Notes under the pieces: model-generated | The model's input: the letters and a program-made list of their open reading frames with translations, nothing else | Database searches by the model: none | Told to the model about the DNA's origin: nothing | Assembly: GCF_002743375.1 (NCBI RefSeq) | Contig: NZ_PDZC01000002.1 | Location: 248,001 to 312,000 of the forward strand | Length of the DNA: 64,000 nt | Origin: Sporosarcina sp. P34 | Lineage (GTDB): Bacteria; Bacillota; Bacilli; Bacillales_A; Planococcaceae | Direction: 5' to 3' | Part shown: in pieces, positions 47,018-56,864 of the stretch | Layout: every line of letters begins with the position of its first letter | Numbering within the stretch: the stretch's first letter is position 1 | Program-made: the position numbers and the translations under genes

Positions 47018-48400
47018 TTACTTTGTCATTTCCGTTACTTCTAGTAAAGAACGGGCTTTATTGGACGTCTCTTTATATTCTAATGAAGGTACAGAAGCTC
47101 CTACTATCCCGGCACCTGCCTGAACATACGCTTTTCCTTCTTTTACAAGCATCGTACGAATCGTCAATGCGAAGTCGATATTACCGTTTAGACCAATGTA
47201 CCCGATAGCGCCACCGTAAATTCCGCGATGCTGGTCTTCTAGTTCATCAATCATATCCATAGCAACCGATTTAGGAGAACCTGTTACAGTGCCTGCTGGC
47301 ATTGTCGCTTTCAGTGCATCCAACGCATGTAAGCCTGGTGCAAGGTCACCCGTCACTTCAGAAACTAAATGCATGACATGTTCATAGCGAACTGTTTCCA
47401 AGTAATTTGAGACTTCAATCGTTTCGGGACGACAGACTTGTTGCAATTCTTTCTTGCCAACTTCCACTAACATATCGTGTTCGGACAGCTCTTTCGGATC
47501 ATGGCGTAATTCTATTTCGAGCGCTTTGTCTTCCGCTTGATCTCGTCCTCTTCTGCGTGTACCTGCAATCGGATTTGTTAATACTTTATCTCCAGTGACA
47601 CGGACGAGACTTTCCGGTGACGTTCCGATTACCGTATGATCTTCAAATTCCATGTAATACATATATGGAGATGGGTTACGGCGACGTAGTTTACGATACA
47701 ACGCAAATGGGTCACCTGTAATATCTGCTTCAAAGCGACGTGACAAAACGACTTGTTCCGCCTGTCCTTCTTTAATCGCATCAATAACAATCTGGACACG
47801 ACGCTCAAACTCTTCTTTAGAGATGGCACAACGATAATCAGAAAGAGAAACACTATCCTCTTTATCAACGGAACCATTCACAATCATGTCTTCGATAGCG
47901 TCCAAGTCAGGCGCTTCGTATACCGGATTGATTTCTGTATGCAGTAACGTTACTTCGTGCAATTGATGGTCATAGATGACAATGGTGTCATAAATATTAA
48001 AGTAGACATCCGGCACCTGAAGATCATCAGCTGTTCGCTGTTCACCATTTCTAGCTGCACCGTATCCTACATAACCAACTGCGCCGCCTGTAAACGGAAA
48101 TCCAGCATCTTCCGTAATACGAGGCATTAGGCGCTTCAATAAAGTATAGAGATCCCCTTCATGCGTATATGTTCTATTCGTCGAGTAGACGATCTCTTCT
48201 ACTACACCATCCCGACCTCGATAGGCTTTTTGGGGATTGAGTCCAATGAATGAATACCGCCCTGACCCCTCTGCTTGCGAAGAACTCTCCAACAGGAACT
48301 TATGATTTCCTTTCAATCTTCTAAATATCAAAATAGGGGTTAAGGAATCGCCCTCAATCTTTCGTGTCGTTACCCGTAAGTTCTTCTGCTCTGTCATCAT
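47018..48400 (-). CDS. trpE: Anthranilate synthase component I
   Basis: About 460 aa. N-terminal Trp-binding LLESSSQAEGSGRYSFIG has the feedback-site LLES. The catalytic half includes VLSRRFEADI, NPSPYMYYMEF, IGTSPESLVRV, PIAGTRRRG, ELSEHDMLVE, MPAGTVTGSPKSVAMDMIDELE and RGIYGGAIGYI. Several clustered ATGs make the start uncertain by one or two codons; ATG 48398-48400 has the best RBS spacing. The glutaminase subunit TrpG is not in the operon. Confidence 0.95.
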   Translation of the reverse strand: MMTEQKNLRVTTRKIEGDSLTPILIFRRLKGNHKFLLESSSQAEGSGRYSFIGLNPQKAYRGRDGVVEEIVYSTNRTYTHEGDLYTLLKRLMPRITEDAGFPFTGGAVGYVGYGAARNGEQRTADDLQVPDVYFNIYDTIVIYDHQLHEVTLLHTEINPVYEAPDLDAIEDMIVNGSVDKEDSVSLSDYRCAISKEEFERRVQIVIDAIKEGQAEQVVLSRRFEADITGDPFALYRKLRRRNPSPYMYYMEFEDHTVIGTSPESLVRVTGDKVLTNPIAGTRRRGRDQAEDKALEIELRHDPKELSEHDMLVEVGKKELQQVCRPETIEVSNYLETVRYEHVMHLVSEVTGDLAPGLHALDALKATMPAGTVTGSPKSVAMDMIDELEDQHRGIYGGAIGYIGLNGNIDFALTIRTMLVKEGKAYVQAGAGIVGASVPSLEYKETSNKARSLLEVTEMTK

Positions 48401-48450
48401 GATCATGCTCCTCTTCTTTATGGACTGTTGTATAATTCGAATAATTAAAT

Positions 48451-48784
48451 AGAAAAAGCCCTCTGCAAACAGAGCCAGTTAGCCTGTTGCAGAGGACGAT
48501 TATGTAACCGCGTTGCCACCTCAAATTGAAGCGCCGAAGCACTCCCACTTTATGTGTTTTCACACTGCCCTTAACGCGGGCAAACGTCTGTTTTATATCA
48601 AAACAGCTGCCATAAGTCCATTCACGAACGATGTGTATCAGTTTTCACCAGCCACTGATTCTCTAGAAAGCACATGCAATCGCTACTCTTCTTATTCTTA
48701 TCTTTTCGCTATTCTCTTCTCTGCTAACTCATCTCATCTGCCGGGACGATTCCGCTATCGAAACCTTCTGTCCATCTAGTTATT
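48451..48784 (-). ncRNA. Tryptophan T-box leader of the trp operon
   Basis: The T-box AGGTGGCAACGCGG (48508-48521) precedes a terminator stem CCTCTGCAAC/GTTTGCAGAGGG (48459-48495) with CTTTTTCT. In stem I the context GAATGGAC gives a TGG (Trp) specifier at 48619-48621. AGTAGCGA near the 5' end fits the K-turn region. Uncharged tRNA-Trp would allow read-through. Confidence 0.95.
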
Positions 48785-48790
48785 ATATTT

Positions 48791-48819
48791 ATCTTAATAT
48801 GCTGAATCTTTAATGTCAA
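48791..48819 (-). promoter_or_regulatory. Sigma-A promoter of the trp T-box
   Basis: TTGACA (48814-48819), 17-nt spacer, TAAGAT (48791-48796) on the minus strand. It is divergent from, and within 25 bp of, the rluF -10. Confidence 0.78.
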
Positions 48820-48838
48820 CAATTTCTTACGGGAAAAA

Positions 48839-48847
48839 TGCTATAAT
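48839..48847 (+). promoter_or_regulatory. Extended -10 promoter of rluF
   Basis: TGCTATAAT on the plus strand is an extended -10 with no good -35. It lies 36 bp before the ATG; AGGAGGAGAG is the RBS. Confidence 0.6.
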
Positions 48848-48882
48848 TAGCTTAGTGTAACAAATGCAGGAGGAGAGTCTAT

Positions 48883-49587
48883 ATGCGGATCAATAAATTT
48901 CTAAGTGGCGCTGGTATTGTATCCAGACGAGGGGCAGATCAGTGGATTGCTGACGGTCGTGTGAAAATCAACGGACAACTCGCGGAACTCGGAAGTAAAG
49001 TCAAGGCAGGCGATCGAGTAGAAGTCGATGGCAAGCTAGTCGAACAAGAAGAGCAGTTAGTGTATATTGCACTTAATAAACCAGTAGGTATCACTAGTAC
49101 AACAGAACGTCATATTGAAGGGAATGTTGTAGACTTTGTTAACCATCCATTACGAATTTTCCACATCGGACGTTTAGACAAAGATTCCGACGGTTTATTA
49201 CTATTAACGAACGATGGCGATATCGTCAATGAAATCCTAAGGGAAGAATACGGGCATGAAAAGGAATACATTGTGACCGTGGATAGCCCCCTAACCGCCT
49301 CATTTATTTCACAAATGGAAAATGGAGTGAAAATTCTCGATACCGTAACGAAGCCTTGTACGGTGAAAAAACTCGGTCCTAAAACTTTTTCTATTATTTT
49401 AACACAAGGTTTAAATCGTCAAATCCGCAGAATGTGTGCAGCGCTTGGCTATCATGTACGCCGCTTGCAACGTGTGCGTATTCTTAACATTGAACTCGGC
49501 GATCTTCCCATTGGGGAATGGCGTGAACTCACAGATACAGAACGAAAGAAGTTGTTCAAAACACTTCATTACGAACCGAAAAGATAA
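48883..49587 (+). CDS. rluF: 23S rRNA pseudouridine synthase, RluF type
   Basis: 234 aa. Residues 1-60 form an S4 RNA-binding domain (MRINKFLSGAGIVSRRGADQWI). The catalytic domain has IGRLDKDSDGLLLLTNDG with the nucleophile Asp, and GLNRQIRRMCAALGYHVRRLQRVRI. RsuA/RluB/E/F family; the LNKPVGITSTTE and DKDSDGLLLL pattern point to RluF (U2604), but RluB-like activity cannot be excluded. Strong RBS. Confidence 0.85.
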   Translation: MRINKFLSGAGIVSRRGADQWIADGRVKINGQLAELGSKVKAGDRVEVDGKLVEQEEQLVYIALNKPVGITSTTERHIEGNVVDFVNHPLRIFHIGRLDKDSDGLLLLTNDGDIVNEILREEYGHEKEYIVTVDSPLTASFISQMENGVKILDTVTKPCTVKKLGPKTFSIILTQGLNRQIRRMCAALGYHVRRLQRVRILNIELGDLPIGEWRELTDTERKKLFKTLHYEPKR

Positions 49588-49625
49588 AAGATCATGGAGG
49601 CACTACAAAGCTTCCATGGTCTTTT
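49587..49625 (+). terminator. Terminator of rluF
   Basis: AAGATCATGGAGGC pairs with GCTTCCATGGTCTT, followed by TTTTTCT, just after the stop codon. Confidence 0.82.
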
Positions 49626-49710
49626 TTCTATGTAACGCTCTACTATTTACAACAGATCTAATAACCTACGAATATTTCCTTCAGAAACTAGTTCAAAACT
49701 CTCTCATTCG

Positions 49711-49719
49711 TGCTATAAT
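49711..49719 (+). promoter_or_regulatory. Extended -10 promoter of the PAS-GGDEF-EAL gene
   Basis: TGCTATAAT with a TTCAAA-like -35 at about 16 nt upstream. The leader would be about 115 nt, T-rich, with no recognisable riboswitch. Confidence 0.5.
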
Positions 49720-49840
49720 CAGACAGTTAGTATATTTATTTCTACCTATTAGGTATTTTTATATAATTTTATAGATTTAGGCTTTTAAATTAAGGACTAT
49801 TCTATTTACCTAACTTTTTTAAAAGAAAGGTTGTGCATAT

Positions 49841-52258
49841 ATGCCGTTACAAACTCCTAGTATTTCTTCACATCTATCCACACTACTAGATGAAAAGTTC
49901 TGCATATCACTCATCGACTTAAGTGGTTATCTCACCTATGTAAATCAGAATTTTTGTGAGCTGACGGGTTATAGAGAAGATGAGTTAATAGGTAGAACGT
50001 GGGGAAAGTTAAATAGAGAGGTTTCTCTTAAAGCGAAGTTTCACATGCTTACAGAACACTTTATCCATAATGCCGTCTATCAAGAATCTATACAGATTTA
50101 CTCTAAGTCGGGTACAGTGCACTGGTTGGATAGTACAATTGTACCCATGTATGATGCTACGGGAAACTTAACGGGTTATCTCTCTCTTGATATTGATGTA
50201 ACTGGATCAAAACTGGCCTCAAACGAATACGTCAAAACACGTGCAGACTTGCAAAACTTTAAATATGCACTGGATGAATCAGCAGTAGTGGTTATTACCA
50301 ATCCGCAAGGCGTCATTACATATGTTAATGACCATTTCTGTGTCCTTTCGGAGTACTCACGCGAGGAACTGATCGGCAAAACACATCGGGTAGTCAACTC
50401 GGGTACACATCCTAAAAGCTTCTTTGCGAATATGTGGAAAACGATTCAATCCGGTCGGGTATGGAGAGGCGTTATCCGTAATAAATCTAAGTTTGGAAAG
50501 TTTTATTGGGTCCATACTACTGTCGTTCCATTCATTGGTCCCGATGGTAAGCCGTTTCAATACATTTCTATACGCCAAGACGTGACATCTCAGATGGAAG
50601 CGGAAAAGTCATTGGAATTGGCATTAAAAAATGATTTTACAATGACCGTAAAAAATCTTCAAAATGCTATTTTCAAGTATTCTTTTGATGAAAATAATCA
50701 AATCAATATAACATTATTGGAAGGAAAAGTAGCCGAAGAACTTGGTGTCACTGCAAATACACTTAATCAGCTCATCTCCAATAATACATTTAACTCGTCT
50801 ACATTTAAGCGACAGCTTCTTGGGGCTTTACTTGGCCGGGTTGGACAGTTTGAAATTGACTATCATTCCAGAACCTTTCTAGTTTATCTCTCTCCTATTT
50901 TTGAAGGGGAGAATATAGTCGAAGTTGTCGGTACCGCTAGTGATATTACCGATCGGAAAGAAGCTGAACGTTTAGTCGAACATATGGCATTTCACGACCA
51001 CCTAACTGGATTACCGAATAGAAGGTTGCTAAAACAAACGGTAGAAGACTTGATTGAAACCCGTGTAAACAACCAGGAACCTTTCGCCCTACTCTATATG
51101 GACTTGGATCGATTTAAGAATATTAATGATTCTATGGGCCATTATGTGGGGGATCAATTGCTTAAAGCGGTTGGAGCAAGATTACAAACGCTTATTAGAC
51201 AAAATGACTTGGTCGGCCGACTCAGTGGAGACGAGTTTCTTATATTGTGTTCTTCTACGACGAAACAAGGTGCCCAAATGGTCGCCCAGCGAATCGTCGA
51301 TGAAGTATCAAAATCCTTCCTGATCGATTACTTAGAAGTTTTTATTGCACCTAGTATCGGAATCAGCATGTATCCAGACGATGGGACAGAATACGATACG
51401 CTTATTCGTAATGCGGATTCCGCTATGTATTTAGCGAAACAATCGGGTAAAAGTACCTATCAGTTTTTTACAGAAGAACTGTATAAAGACTTAATGGAAC
51501 GAACGTTAATTGAGATGGAATTACGTCAAGTACTCCATAAAAAAGAATTGTCATTGCATTACCAGCCACAATATGATTTTAACACAGGAAATATAATTGG
51601 TGTAGAAGCATTGGTACGTTGGCAACATCCATCTAGAGGTATGATACCTCCCGGACAATTCATATCTATAGCAGAAGAAACGGGAATGATTCTGGCTATT
51701 GGTTTATGGGTGCTAGAGACCGCTTGTAGACAGGCGAAAGAGTGGCAAGACTTAGGCCACACTTCACTATTAATGAGTGTAAATGTTTCGTTACGTCAGT
51801 TTAAAAGTAGTAGCTTTGTGGCAGATGTTAAAGACACACTTCATAAAACGGGTCTGCAACCACACTATTTGAATATCGAAATCACGGAGAGTATGACATC
51901 TGACGTGGACTATTGCCAAAGTATTTTACAAGAGCTGCGTGCTATCGGTATTAAAATTAGTATCGATGATTTCGGAACAGGCTATTCTTCATTAAGCTAC
52001 TTATCTAAGTTTCCTCTGACCCATCTCAAAATTGATCAATCTTTTGTTAGAGAACTGCATTTAAATTCGGTTATCGTCAAAGCTATTATTGATTTAGCTA
52101 AGAACTTACATTTACGAGTAATTGCTGAAGGAGTCGAAACTTACGAACAGGCCGAATTTCTCAAGAAACTTGAATGTGATGAAGCACAAGGTTTCTTGTA
52201 TTCCCGACCCCTACCCCCTCACGAACTTTTACAGTTACTTCCTCATATAAAATCGTAA
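49841..52258 (+). CDS. PAS-GGDEF-EAL cyclic-di-GMP protein
   Basis: 805 aa. Two PAS domains (about 15-125 and 140-255; GYLTYVNQNFCELTGY and GVITYVNDHFCVLSEY), a third sensory segment (260-380), then GGDEF (about 395-545) and EAL (about 560-800). The GGDEF site reads SGDEF with an RxxD inhibitory site (RQND) five residues upstream. The EAL domain has VEALVRW, EITES, DDFGTGYSSL, KIDQSF and EGVET, so phosphodiesterase activity is likely. No membrane segment. Ligand of the PAS domains unknown. Confidence 0.92.
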   Translation: MPLQTPSISSHLSTLLDEKFCISLIDLSGYLTYVNQNFCELTGYREDELIGRTWGKLNREVSLKAKFHMLTEHFIHNAVYQESIQIYSKSGTVHWLDSTIVPMYDATGNLTGYLSLDIDVTGSKLASNEYVKTRADLQNFKYALDESAVVVITNPQGVITYVNDHFCVLSEYSREELIGKTHRVVNSGTHPKSFFANMWKTIQSGRVWRGVIRNKSKFGKFYWVHTTVVPFIGPDGKPFQYISIRQDVTSQMEAEKSLELALKNDFTMTVKNLQNAIFKYSFDENNQINITLLEGKVAEELGVTANTLNQLISNNTFNSSTFKRQLLGALLGRVGQFEIDYHSRTFLVYLSPIFEGENIVEVVGTASDITDRKEAERLVEHMAFHDHLTGLPNRRLLKQTVEDLIETRVNNQEPFALLYMDLDRFKNINDSMGHYVGDQLLKAVGARLQTLIRQNDLVGRLSGDEFLILCSSTTKQGAQMVAQRIVDEVSKSFLIDYLEVFIAPSIGISMYPDDGTEYDTLIRNADSAMYLAKQSGKSTYQFFTEELYKDLMERTLIEMELRQVLHKKELSLHYQPQYDFNTGNIIGVEALVRWQHPSRGMIPPGQFISIAEETGMILAIGLWVLETACRQAKEWQDLGHTSLLMSVNVSLRQFKSSSFVADVKDTLHKTGLQPHYLNIEITESMTSDVDYCQSILQELRAIGIKISIDDFGTGYSSLSYLSKFPLTHLKIDQSFVRELHLNSVIVKAIIDLAKNLHLRVIAEGVETYEQAEFLKKLECDEAQGFLYSRPLPPHELLQLLPHIKS

Positions 52259-52436
52259 TAATGTAGCCAGCAGACAGACGTCTGTTGGCTATTACTAGTA
52301 TATATGATTGTCAGTAAATTACTTTTTCCTTACGGTACTACTAGAAACATTATTCTTCCTATTAATTTTGTGCTATAGTTTTCTTTATATTTAAATTATT
52401 TCGACATACATAGATATCTACAGGGGAGAGATGTGA

Positions 52437-53738
52437 ATGCGTTCTATACAAATGCGGTATTCAATTACTGCGTTAGCCGGATTTCAATGGTTGTTCTTTA
52501 TGTTCGCCAATACAGTTGTAATCCCTATTTCGGTCGGTACTGCTTTTGAGCTTGAGCAAATAGAAATTGTTTCTGCTATACAGCGCTCATTTATTTTTAC
52601 AGGAATAGCTTGTTTACTGCAAGGAGCATTTGGACATCGATTGGCATTGATGGAAGGTCAGTCAGGTTTATGGTGGGGCGTAGTACTCAGCTTGGCCGGA
52701 ACAGCGAGTGCAATGGGCTTAAGTTTACCTACAGTTGGAGGGAGTATCGCAGTAGGCGCTATGATTTCCGGTGTACTGGTTGCTACACTCGGCATGCTCG
52801 GCATGGGTGATATTCTGAAGAAATGGTTTACACCTACTGTCATGTTCGTGTTTTTACTACTTTTGGCGAATCAATTGATTACCATTTTCTTAAAAGGAAT
52901 GATTGGTCTCAATGACGGTGAATTCATCAGTCTGTCGAAGACTCTATTTTCATTCGCTCTAGCGGGTCTGACGATTCTGGTTCATGTGAAAGGAAAAGGG
53001 ATTATCAGTAGCTTGAATCTACTTATCGGTATGACCGTCGGTTGGATTAGTGCCGTGCTGATTTTTCCGCAAGTAGCTACTGAAACGATAAAAACTACAC
53101 CGTTTATCCAATGGTTCCCTTGGGGTGAACCGACTCTTGAGATCGGTATCGTAATTACAGTGGTCATTACAGGTTTATTGAATACGACGAATACAATCGC
53201 TACCCTAAAAGGGGCGGAAGATATATATGAGAAAGAAACTACTAAAACTCAGTATAAAACTTCATTTCTCATTACGGGAGGAATGAATATCGGAGCAGGT
53301 GCGTTAGGCCTCGTCCCGTATGCACCTTATGCATCGTCCATCGGTTTTCTGCAGTCCAGCGGAATAAAGGACAGAGCCCCATTCTTTCTCGGGTCCATAC
53401 TGTTTATCATGCTCGGACTCGTACCGCCTTTAAGTGCATTTTTCTCTACTATCCCTCAAAGTGTCGGAAACACGGTATTATTTGTAGCGTATTTACAGCT
53501 ATTCCGGTCTGCTTTGCGCAACGTGGAAGGATTAACATTCGAACCTAAAACTATATATCGAGTCGCATTACCTGCACTTCTTGGATTATCCATCATGACA
53601 CTGCCAACCACTGTGTTCTCTTCACTTCCTGAGCTCGTTCAACCTCTATTATCAAGCGGCTTGCTAGTAGGTATCTTGGCTGCACTCTTGATGGAATTAA
53701 TTTTCTGGATTGGTCAGCGATTCAGTCATTCTACGTGA
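52437..53738 (+). CDS. Nucleobase:cation symporter-2 family permease
   Basis: 433 aa, twelve to fourteen hydrophobic helices. The N-terminal FQWLFFMFANTVVIPISVG and GHRLALMEGQSGLWWG segments match the NAT/NCS2 family (UraA, PbuX, YwdJ); the Glu-containing region near GLLNTTNTIATLKGAEDIY and NIGAGALGLVPYAPYASSIGFLQSSGIKDR complete the substrate site. It probably imports xanthine, uracil or another nucleobase; which one is not clear. RBS GGGGAGAG. Confidence 0.85.
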   Translation: MRSIQMRYSITALAGFQWLFFMFANTVVIPISVGTAFELEQIEIVSAIQRSFIFTGIACLLQGAFGHRLALMEGQSGLWWGVVLSLAGTASAMGLSLPTVGGSIAVGAMISGVLVATLGMLGMGDILKKWFTPTVMFVFLLLLANQLITIFLKGMIGLNDGEFISLSKTLFSFALAGLTILVHVKGKGIISSLNLLIGMTVGWISAVLIFPQVATETIKTTPFIQWFPWGEPTLEIGIVITVVITGLLNTTNTIATLKGAEDIYEKETTKTQYKTSFLITGGMNIGAGALGLVPYAPYASSIGFLQSSGIKDRAPFFLGSILFIMLGLVPPLSAFFSTIPQSVGNTVLFVAYLQLFRSALRNVEGLTFEPKTIYRVALPALLGLSIMTLPTTVFSSLPELVQPLLSSGLLVGILAALLMELIFWIGQRFSHST

Positions 53739-53749
53739 TAAAATTCAGT

Positions 53750-53767
53750 CCTGATTTGCATAATCAG
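53750..53767. terminator. Short hairpin between convergent permease and methyltransferase genes
   Basis: CCTGATT/AATCAGG with a TGCA loop. The minus-strand tail is ACTGAATTTTATC. It covers the methyltransferase stop codon. Stability is modest. Confidence 0.5.
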
Positions 53768-54375
53768 GGGTGTTTGTAGGTATAAACCAAGAAACGCTCT
53801 GCTTTGTCGTAAATTTGCAAATGTGTAATGGGAATCTCCGCTATCTTTTCAAATAATGGATGACGATGCAAGAAATAAACATATTCATCAGTCGGATAAT
53901 ATAGAATGATTTCCAATGTACGAGGAGAGTTTTCAACTGACTTTACAATCCGTTGAACTACAGTTCGAAAAATATCCAAAGAAAATGGATTGAAAAAGTA
54001 GAACGTCACGGCATCTGCCGGAATGATGTAACTCTCCGCTATACAGCATTCAAACGAAATAGATCCTGGTCTCTTAGGAAAGGCTTGCCGATAATCCATT
54101 AAGTTGGTCATGGCATTTTGGTATAACACACTATTCATTTCAATACCTATCGTGTCCAAACAAAAGAGGTGATTTACGTAAAAAGGTACTCTTCCTTTTC
54201 CACAGCCAAAGTCAATCAAGCTCCCCTCTTTTAAGAGGTCATGGTCGGCAAATAAATAGTCTAGCACCTCGTAAGGTGTCGCCTCATAACGATTATAATG
54301 AGAAGACTGATGATTCCACTCTCTAATACCAAGTGTTTGGATGTGTAAGCGTTTATCCATAGAGTGCTCCGGCAT
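53764..54375 (-). CDS. Class I SAM-dependent methyltransferase
   Basis: 203 aa. LLKEGSLIDFGCGKGRVPFYVNHLF is the SAM-binding motif I, followed by a GIEMN acidic strand. Motif IV-like AVTFYFFNPFSLDIF has NPF, which resembles amino-group methyltransferases, but no substrate can be assigned. Strong AAAGGGG RBS. It shares the strand with the cyclase upstream, 50 bp away, with a terminator in between. Confidence 0.82.
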   Translation of the reverse strand: MPEHSMDKRLHIQTLGIREWNHQSSHYNRYEATPYEVLDYLFADHDLLKEGSLIDFGCGKGRVPFYVNHLFCLDTIGIEMNSVLYQNAMTNLMDYRQAFPKRPGSISFECCIAESYIIPADAVTFYFFNPFSLDIFRTVVQRIVKSVENSPRTLEIILYYPTDEYVYFLHRHPLFEKIAEIPITHLQIYDKAERFLVYTYKHP

Positions 54376-54412
54376 GGCTCTATCCCCTTTCTATTGATCT
54401 GACAGTAAAGAA

Positions 54413-54441
54413 AACCTCGACATATCACTCATGCCGAGGTT
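54413..54441 (-). terminator. Terminator overlapping the end of the cyclase gene
   Basis: AACCTCG/CGAGGTT on the minus strand, with a 15-nt loop and TTCTTTACT tail. Its left arm includes the last codons of the cyclase gene. Confidence 0.65.
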
Positions 54442-55996
54442 CATCGGAAACGACGATGGTCTTATTACGTCCTGTACGTTTGGCTTCATACAGACTTTGA
54501 TCAGCCAATTCAATAAGTCCTGCCGAATGGTTGGCATGAAGTGGATAAGCAGCTACCCCAGCTGAAATTGTAATGACTTCACCGCATGGACTGACTGTGT
54601 CTTCCAACTTTTCACGAAGGCGTTCCGTGGTCAGATAAGCCGTAACTTTATCCGACTTCGGTAATAAGATGACGAATTCTTCTCCACCGTAGCGACAACA
54701 AATATCTTGCTCACGAATTGTTCGTTGCACCAAGTCTGCCATGTAAATCAATACTTTATCACCGACTGCATGACCGTAGCGATCATTGACACGTTTAAAC
54801 TTATCTATATCAAAAATAATTAGAGCGAATGGCGTTCCTTCGTCTACCCATTGCTTCATATAACTATCCATCATGCGGCGATTCGGTAACTTCGTTAAAG
54901 GATCAGTTGTTGATTCGTGAATGAAGTAGTTCATCTCGTTTTTGAAATAATCCAAACTATGTAACATAGCTCCTTTTAATTGTCTTGCTTCATAGTACCA
55001 ATCGGAGATCATTTCCATTTTTTCCTTTTGATCAGACTCTGTACTGTTTTCTGTATAGTATGCCAACTTTTGAAGAGGCAAAGCAATCTTTCTCGAAAAA
55101 TATCTAACCAAGATAAACGAAAGAAGTAGTAACGGCAGAGATTTCAATGCCATTTCTAGCACCATTTCTTTCGCTGGGGCAACAGAAGTGTCCAGTTTTG
55201 TTTGCGAGACGATTCCCCATTCGGCAATAGGAATATAGGCATATCCGGCTAACATAGATATACCCTTTGTATTGATTAGCTGTGTATAATTACTTTCTCC
55301 TGTAATTACTTTCTGGACCGCTGGATTGCTTGAAACATCCTCATTCAAACGCTCTTTTTGTTGATGATAAATTAGTTTCCCGGCATTGTCTACTACATAA
55401 ACATATGAACCATTTTCATAATAATGGCTCCCTAAAAGTTTCTCTAATATATTGGGCTTATTTAGATAGATAGCTCCTCCTAAAAATCCCTTATACTCGC
55501 TACCTTCAAAGAGTGGGACGCTGATGAATATAATCGGTTCTCCTTCAATTCCAACGTAAGGCTGAGAGATTATTTTTCGCTTTTCCTTCAGAGCTTGTAT
55601 TGCCCCAATTGACGTCAACTTCTCTCCAAGCAACCCAAGGCTCGGAGTGGACGTACTTAGTAGGACACCTTCTGTAGAAGCAATCGCAACGGAATCAAAT
55701 GTATTTGTTTCCAATCTAATCCGCTCTGTCAACGCATTCATTTGCATTTGTGAAGAAGGTTCCTTAAGTAGCGGAACCACGATTTCTGCATTAACTTCTA
55801 ATGTGTTTAATATCTCACGTAAATACGTATCTGTAGTAGAAGTCAATTTTTGGACATATGCGTAGTTCGTTTCGAGAGTTGACTTTATTAGGTTTTTTTT
55901 ATGCACTTGATATGCCACCGTAGTACTCGTTAGAAAGGTTAACACAATTGCCAGTATTGCCATGACTTGAATTAAGGTTTTCAAGGACCATCTCAT
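54425..55996 (-). CDS. Membrane sensor diguanylate cyclase (Cache-GGDEF)
   Basis: 523 aa. A transmembrane helix near residues 9-29, an extracytoplasmic dCache-type domain to about 275 (GFLGGAIYLNKPNILEKLLG, YVYVVDNAGKLIYH), a second helix near 280-300, then GGDEF. Catalytic RYGGEEF is intact near residue 437 with an I-site REQD five residues upstream, so it should make c-di-GMP with product inhibition. DPLTKLPNRR and KFKRVNDRYGH are also present. Ligand of the Cache domain is unknown. Confidence 0.92.
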   Translation of the reverse strand: MRWSLKTLIQVMAILAIVLTFLTSTTVAYQVHKKNLIKSTLETNYAYVQKLTSTTDTYLREILNTLEVNAEIVVPLLKEPSSQMQMNALTERIRLETNTFDSVAIASTEGVLLSTSTPSLGLLGEKLTSIGAIQALKEKRKIISQPYVGIEGEPIIFISVPLFEGSEYKGFLGGAIYLNKPNILEKLLGSHYYENGSYVYVVDNAGKLIYHQQKERLNEDVSSNPAVQKVITGESNYTQLINTKGISMLAGYAYIPIAEWGIVSQTKLDTSVAPAKEMVLEMALKSLPLLLLSFILVRYFSRKIALPLQKLAYYTENSTESDQKEKMEMISDWYYEARQLKGAMLHSLDYFKNEMNYFIHESTTDPLTKLPNRRMMDSYMKQWVDEGTPFALIIFDIDKFKRVNDRYGHAVGDKVLIYMADLVQRTIREQDICCRYGGEEFVILLPKSDKVTAYLTTERLREKLEDTVSPCGEVITISAGVAAYPLHANHSAGLIELADQSLYEAKRTGRNKTIVVSDEPRHE

Positions 55997-56134
55997 TTGT
56001 TTCCCATTCTCCTTTTCCCTGTGGTGCTATCCTCCTATTATATCATAGAGTAAAGAGATATTATGAGATTTTATTCATTTTTAATACAATATATACCAGT
56101 AGTTAGAACGTATTCCCGCCCTTATCGAAATTTC

Positions 56135-56752
56135 TTAATAGGAAATACCTACTCTGAATCCTTTATAATCTTGTTTTGATAGTTCATTATAAGCAAACGC
56201 AGCAGTATCACCGGTAGAGATCTGGGTGCCGTTAATCGGTAAGTACTCTTTTTCCATCCGATAATTGCCGACCGCTTCCCCATCTGGTAAATAGGTTGGG
56301 CAAACTATCGTCCAATCTAAACCAGAATCTTTCAACATAGTAAATACCTTATGGTGTTCCTCCGCCGCAAATGTCAATTTACGATGAGATTCATTCGATT
56401 GATAACGTAGCTTGGACGGTTCTGTTCTACTATTCAATATCCCAGCCGTCCCAATTGTGACGATTCTTTCGATGCCATATTCTTTCATCCCTTCAATAAT
56501 GGCCTGCATTGCTTCTGTCAATGTAGTGGTTTTGTCAGTGCCCAGTGCACTGACGACTGCGTCGGCACCCGCCAGTGCTTTTTTTACTGAATCGGGGTTC
56601 CGTACGTCTCCTTCAATGATTGTCAACCTTTCTTGAGGTTTGCACTTCTCAGGAGATCGAACCAATGCCGTGATCTCATGTCCGTCAGTTAATGCACGAC
56701 GAACAATCTCACTACCTGTTCGGCCTGTCGCGCCAAATAGTACAATCTTCAT
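56135..56752 (-). CDS. NAD(P)-binding SDR-like oxidoreductase
   Basis: 205 aa atypical short-chain dehydrogenase. The Rossmann loop is MKIVLFGATGRTGSEIV, then IIEGDVRNPDS and DAVVSALGTD. It lacks the usual YxxxK and resembles NmrA/biliverdin-reductase-B-like proteins that reduce flavins or quinones. ATG with AGGAGATG upstream. Context gives no substrate. Confidence 0.85.
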   Translation of the reverse strand: MKIVLFGATGRTGSEIVRRALTDGHEITALVRSPEKCKPQERLTIIEGDVRNPDSVKKALAGADAVVSALGTDKTTTLTEAMQAIIEGMKEYGIERIVTIGTAGILNSRTEPSKLRYQSNESHRKLTFAAEEHHKVFTMLKDSGLDWTIVCPTYLPDGEAVGNYRMEKEYLPINGTQISTGDTAAFAYNELSKQDYKGFRVGISY

Positions 56753-56864
56753 CTACTACATCTCCTATCGTTTATTCATGTTAGAAACTCTTCATGTTTT
56801 ATGTACGTGTATTATGTCAAATGTGATTGATACATCATAAACATTGTACGGTGCATTTTCAAAT

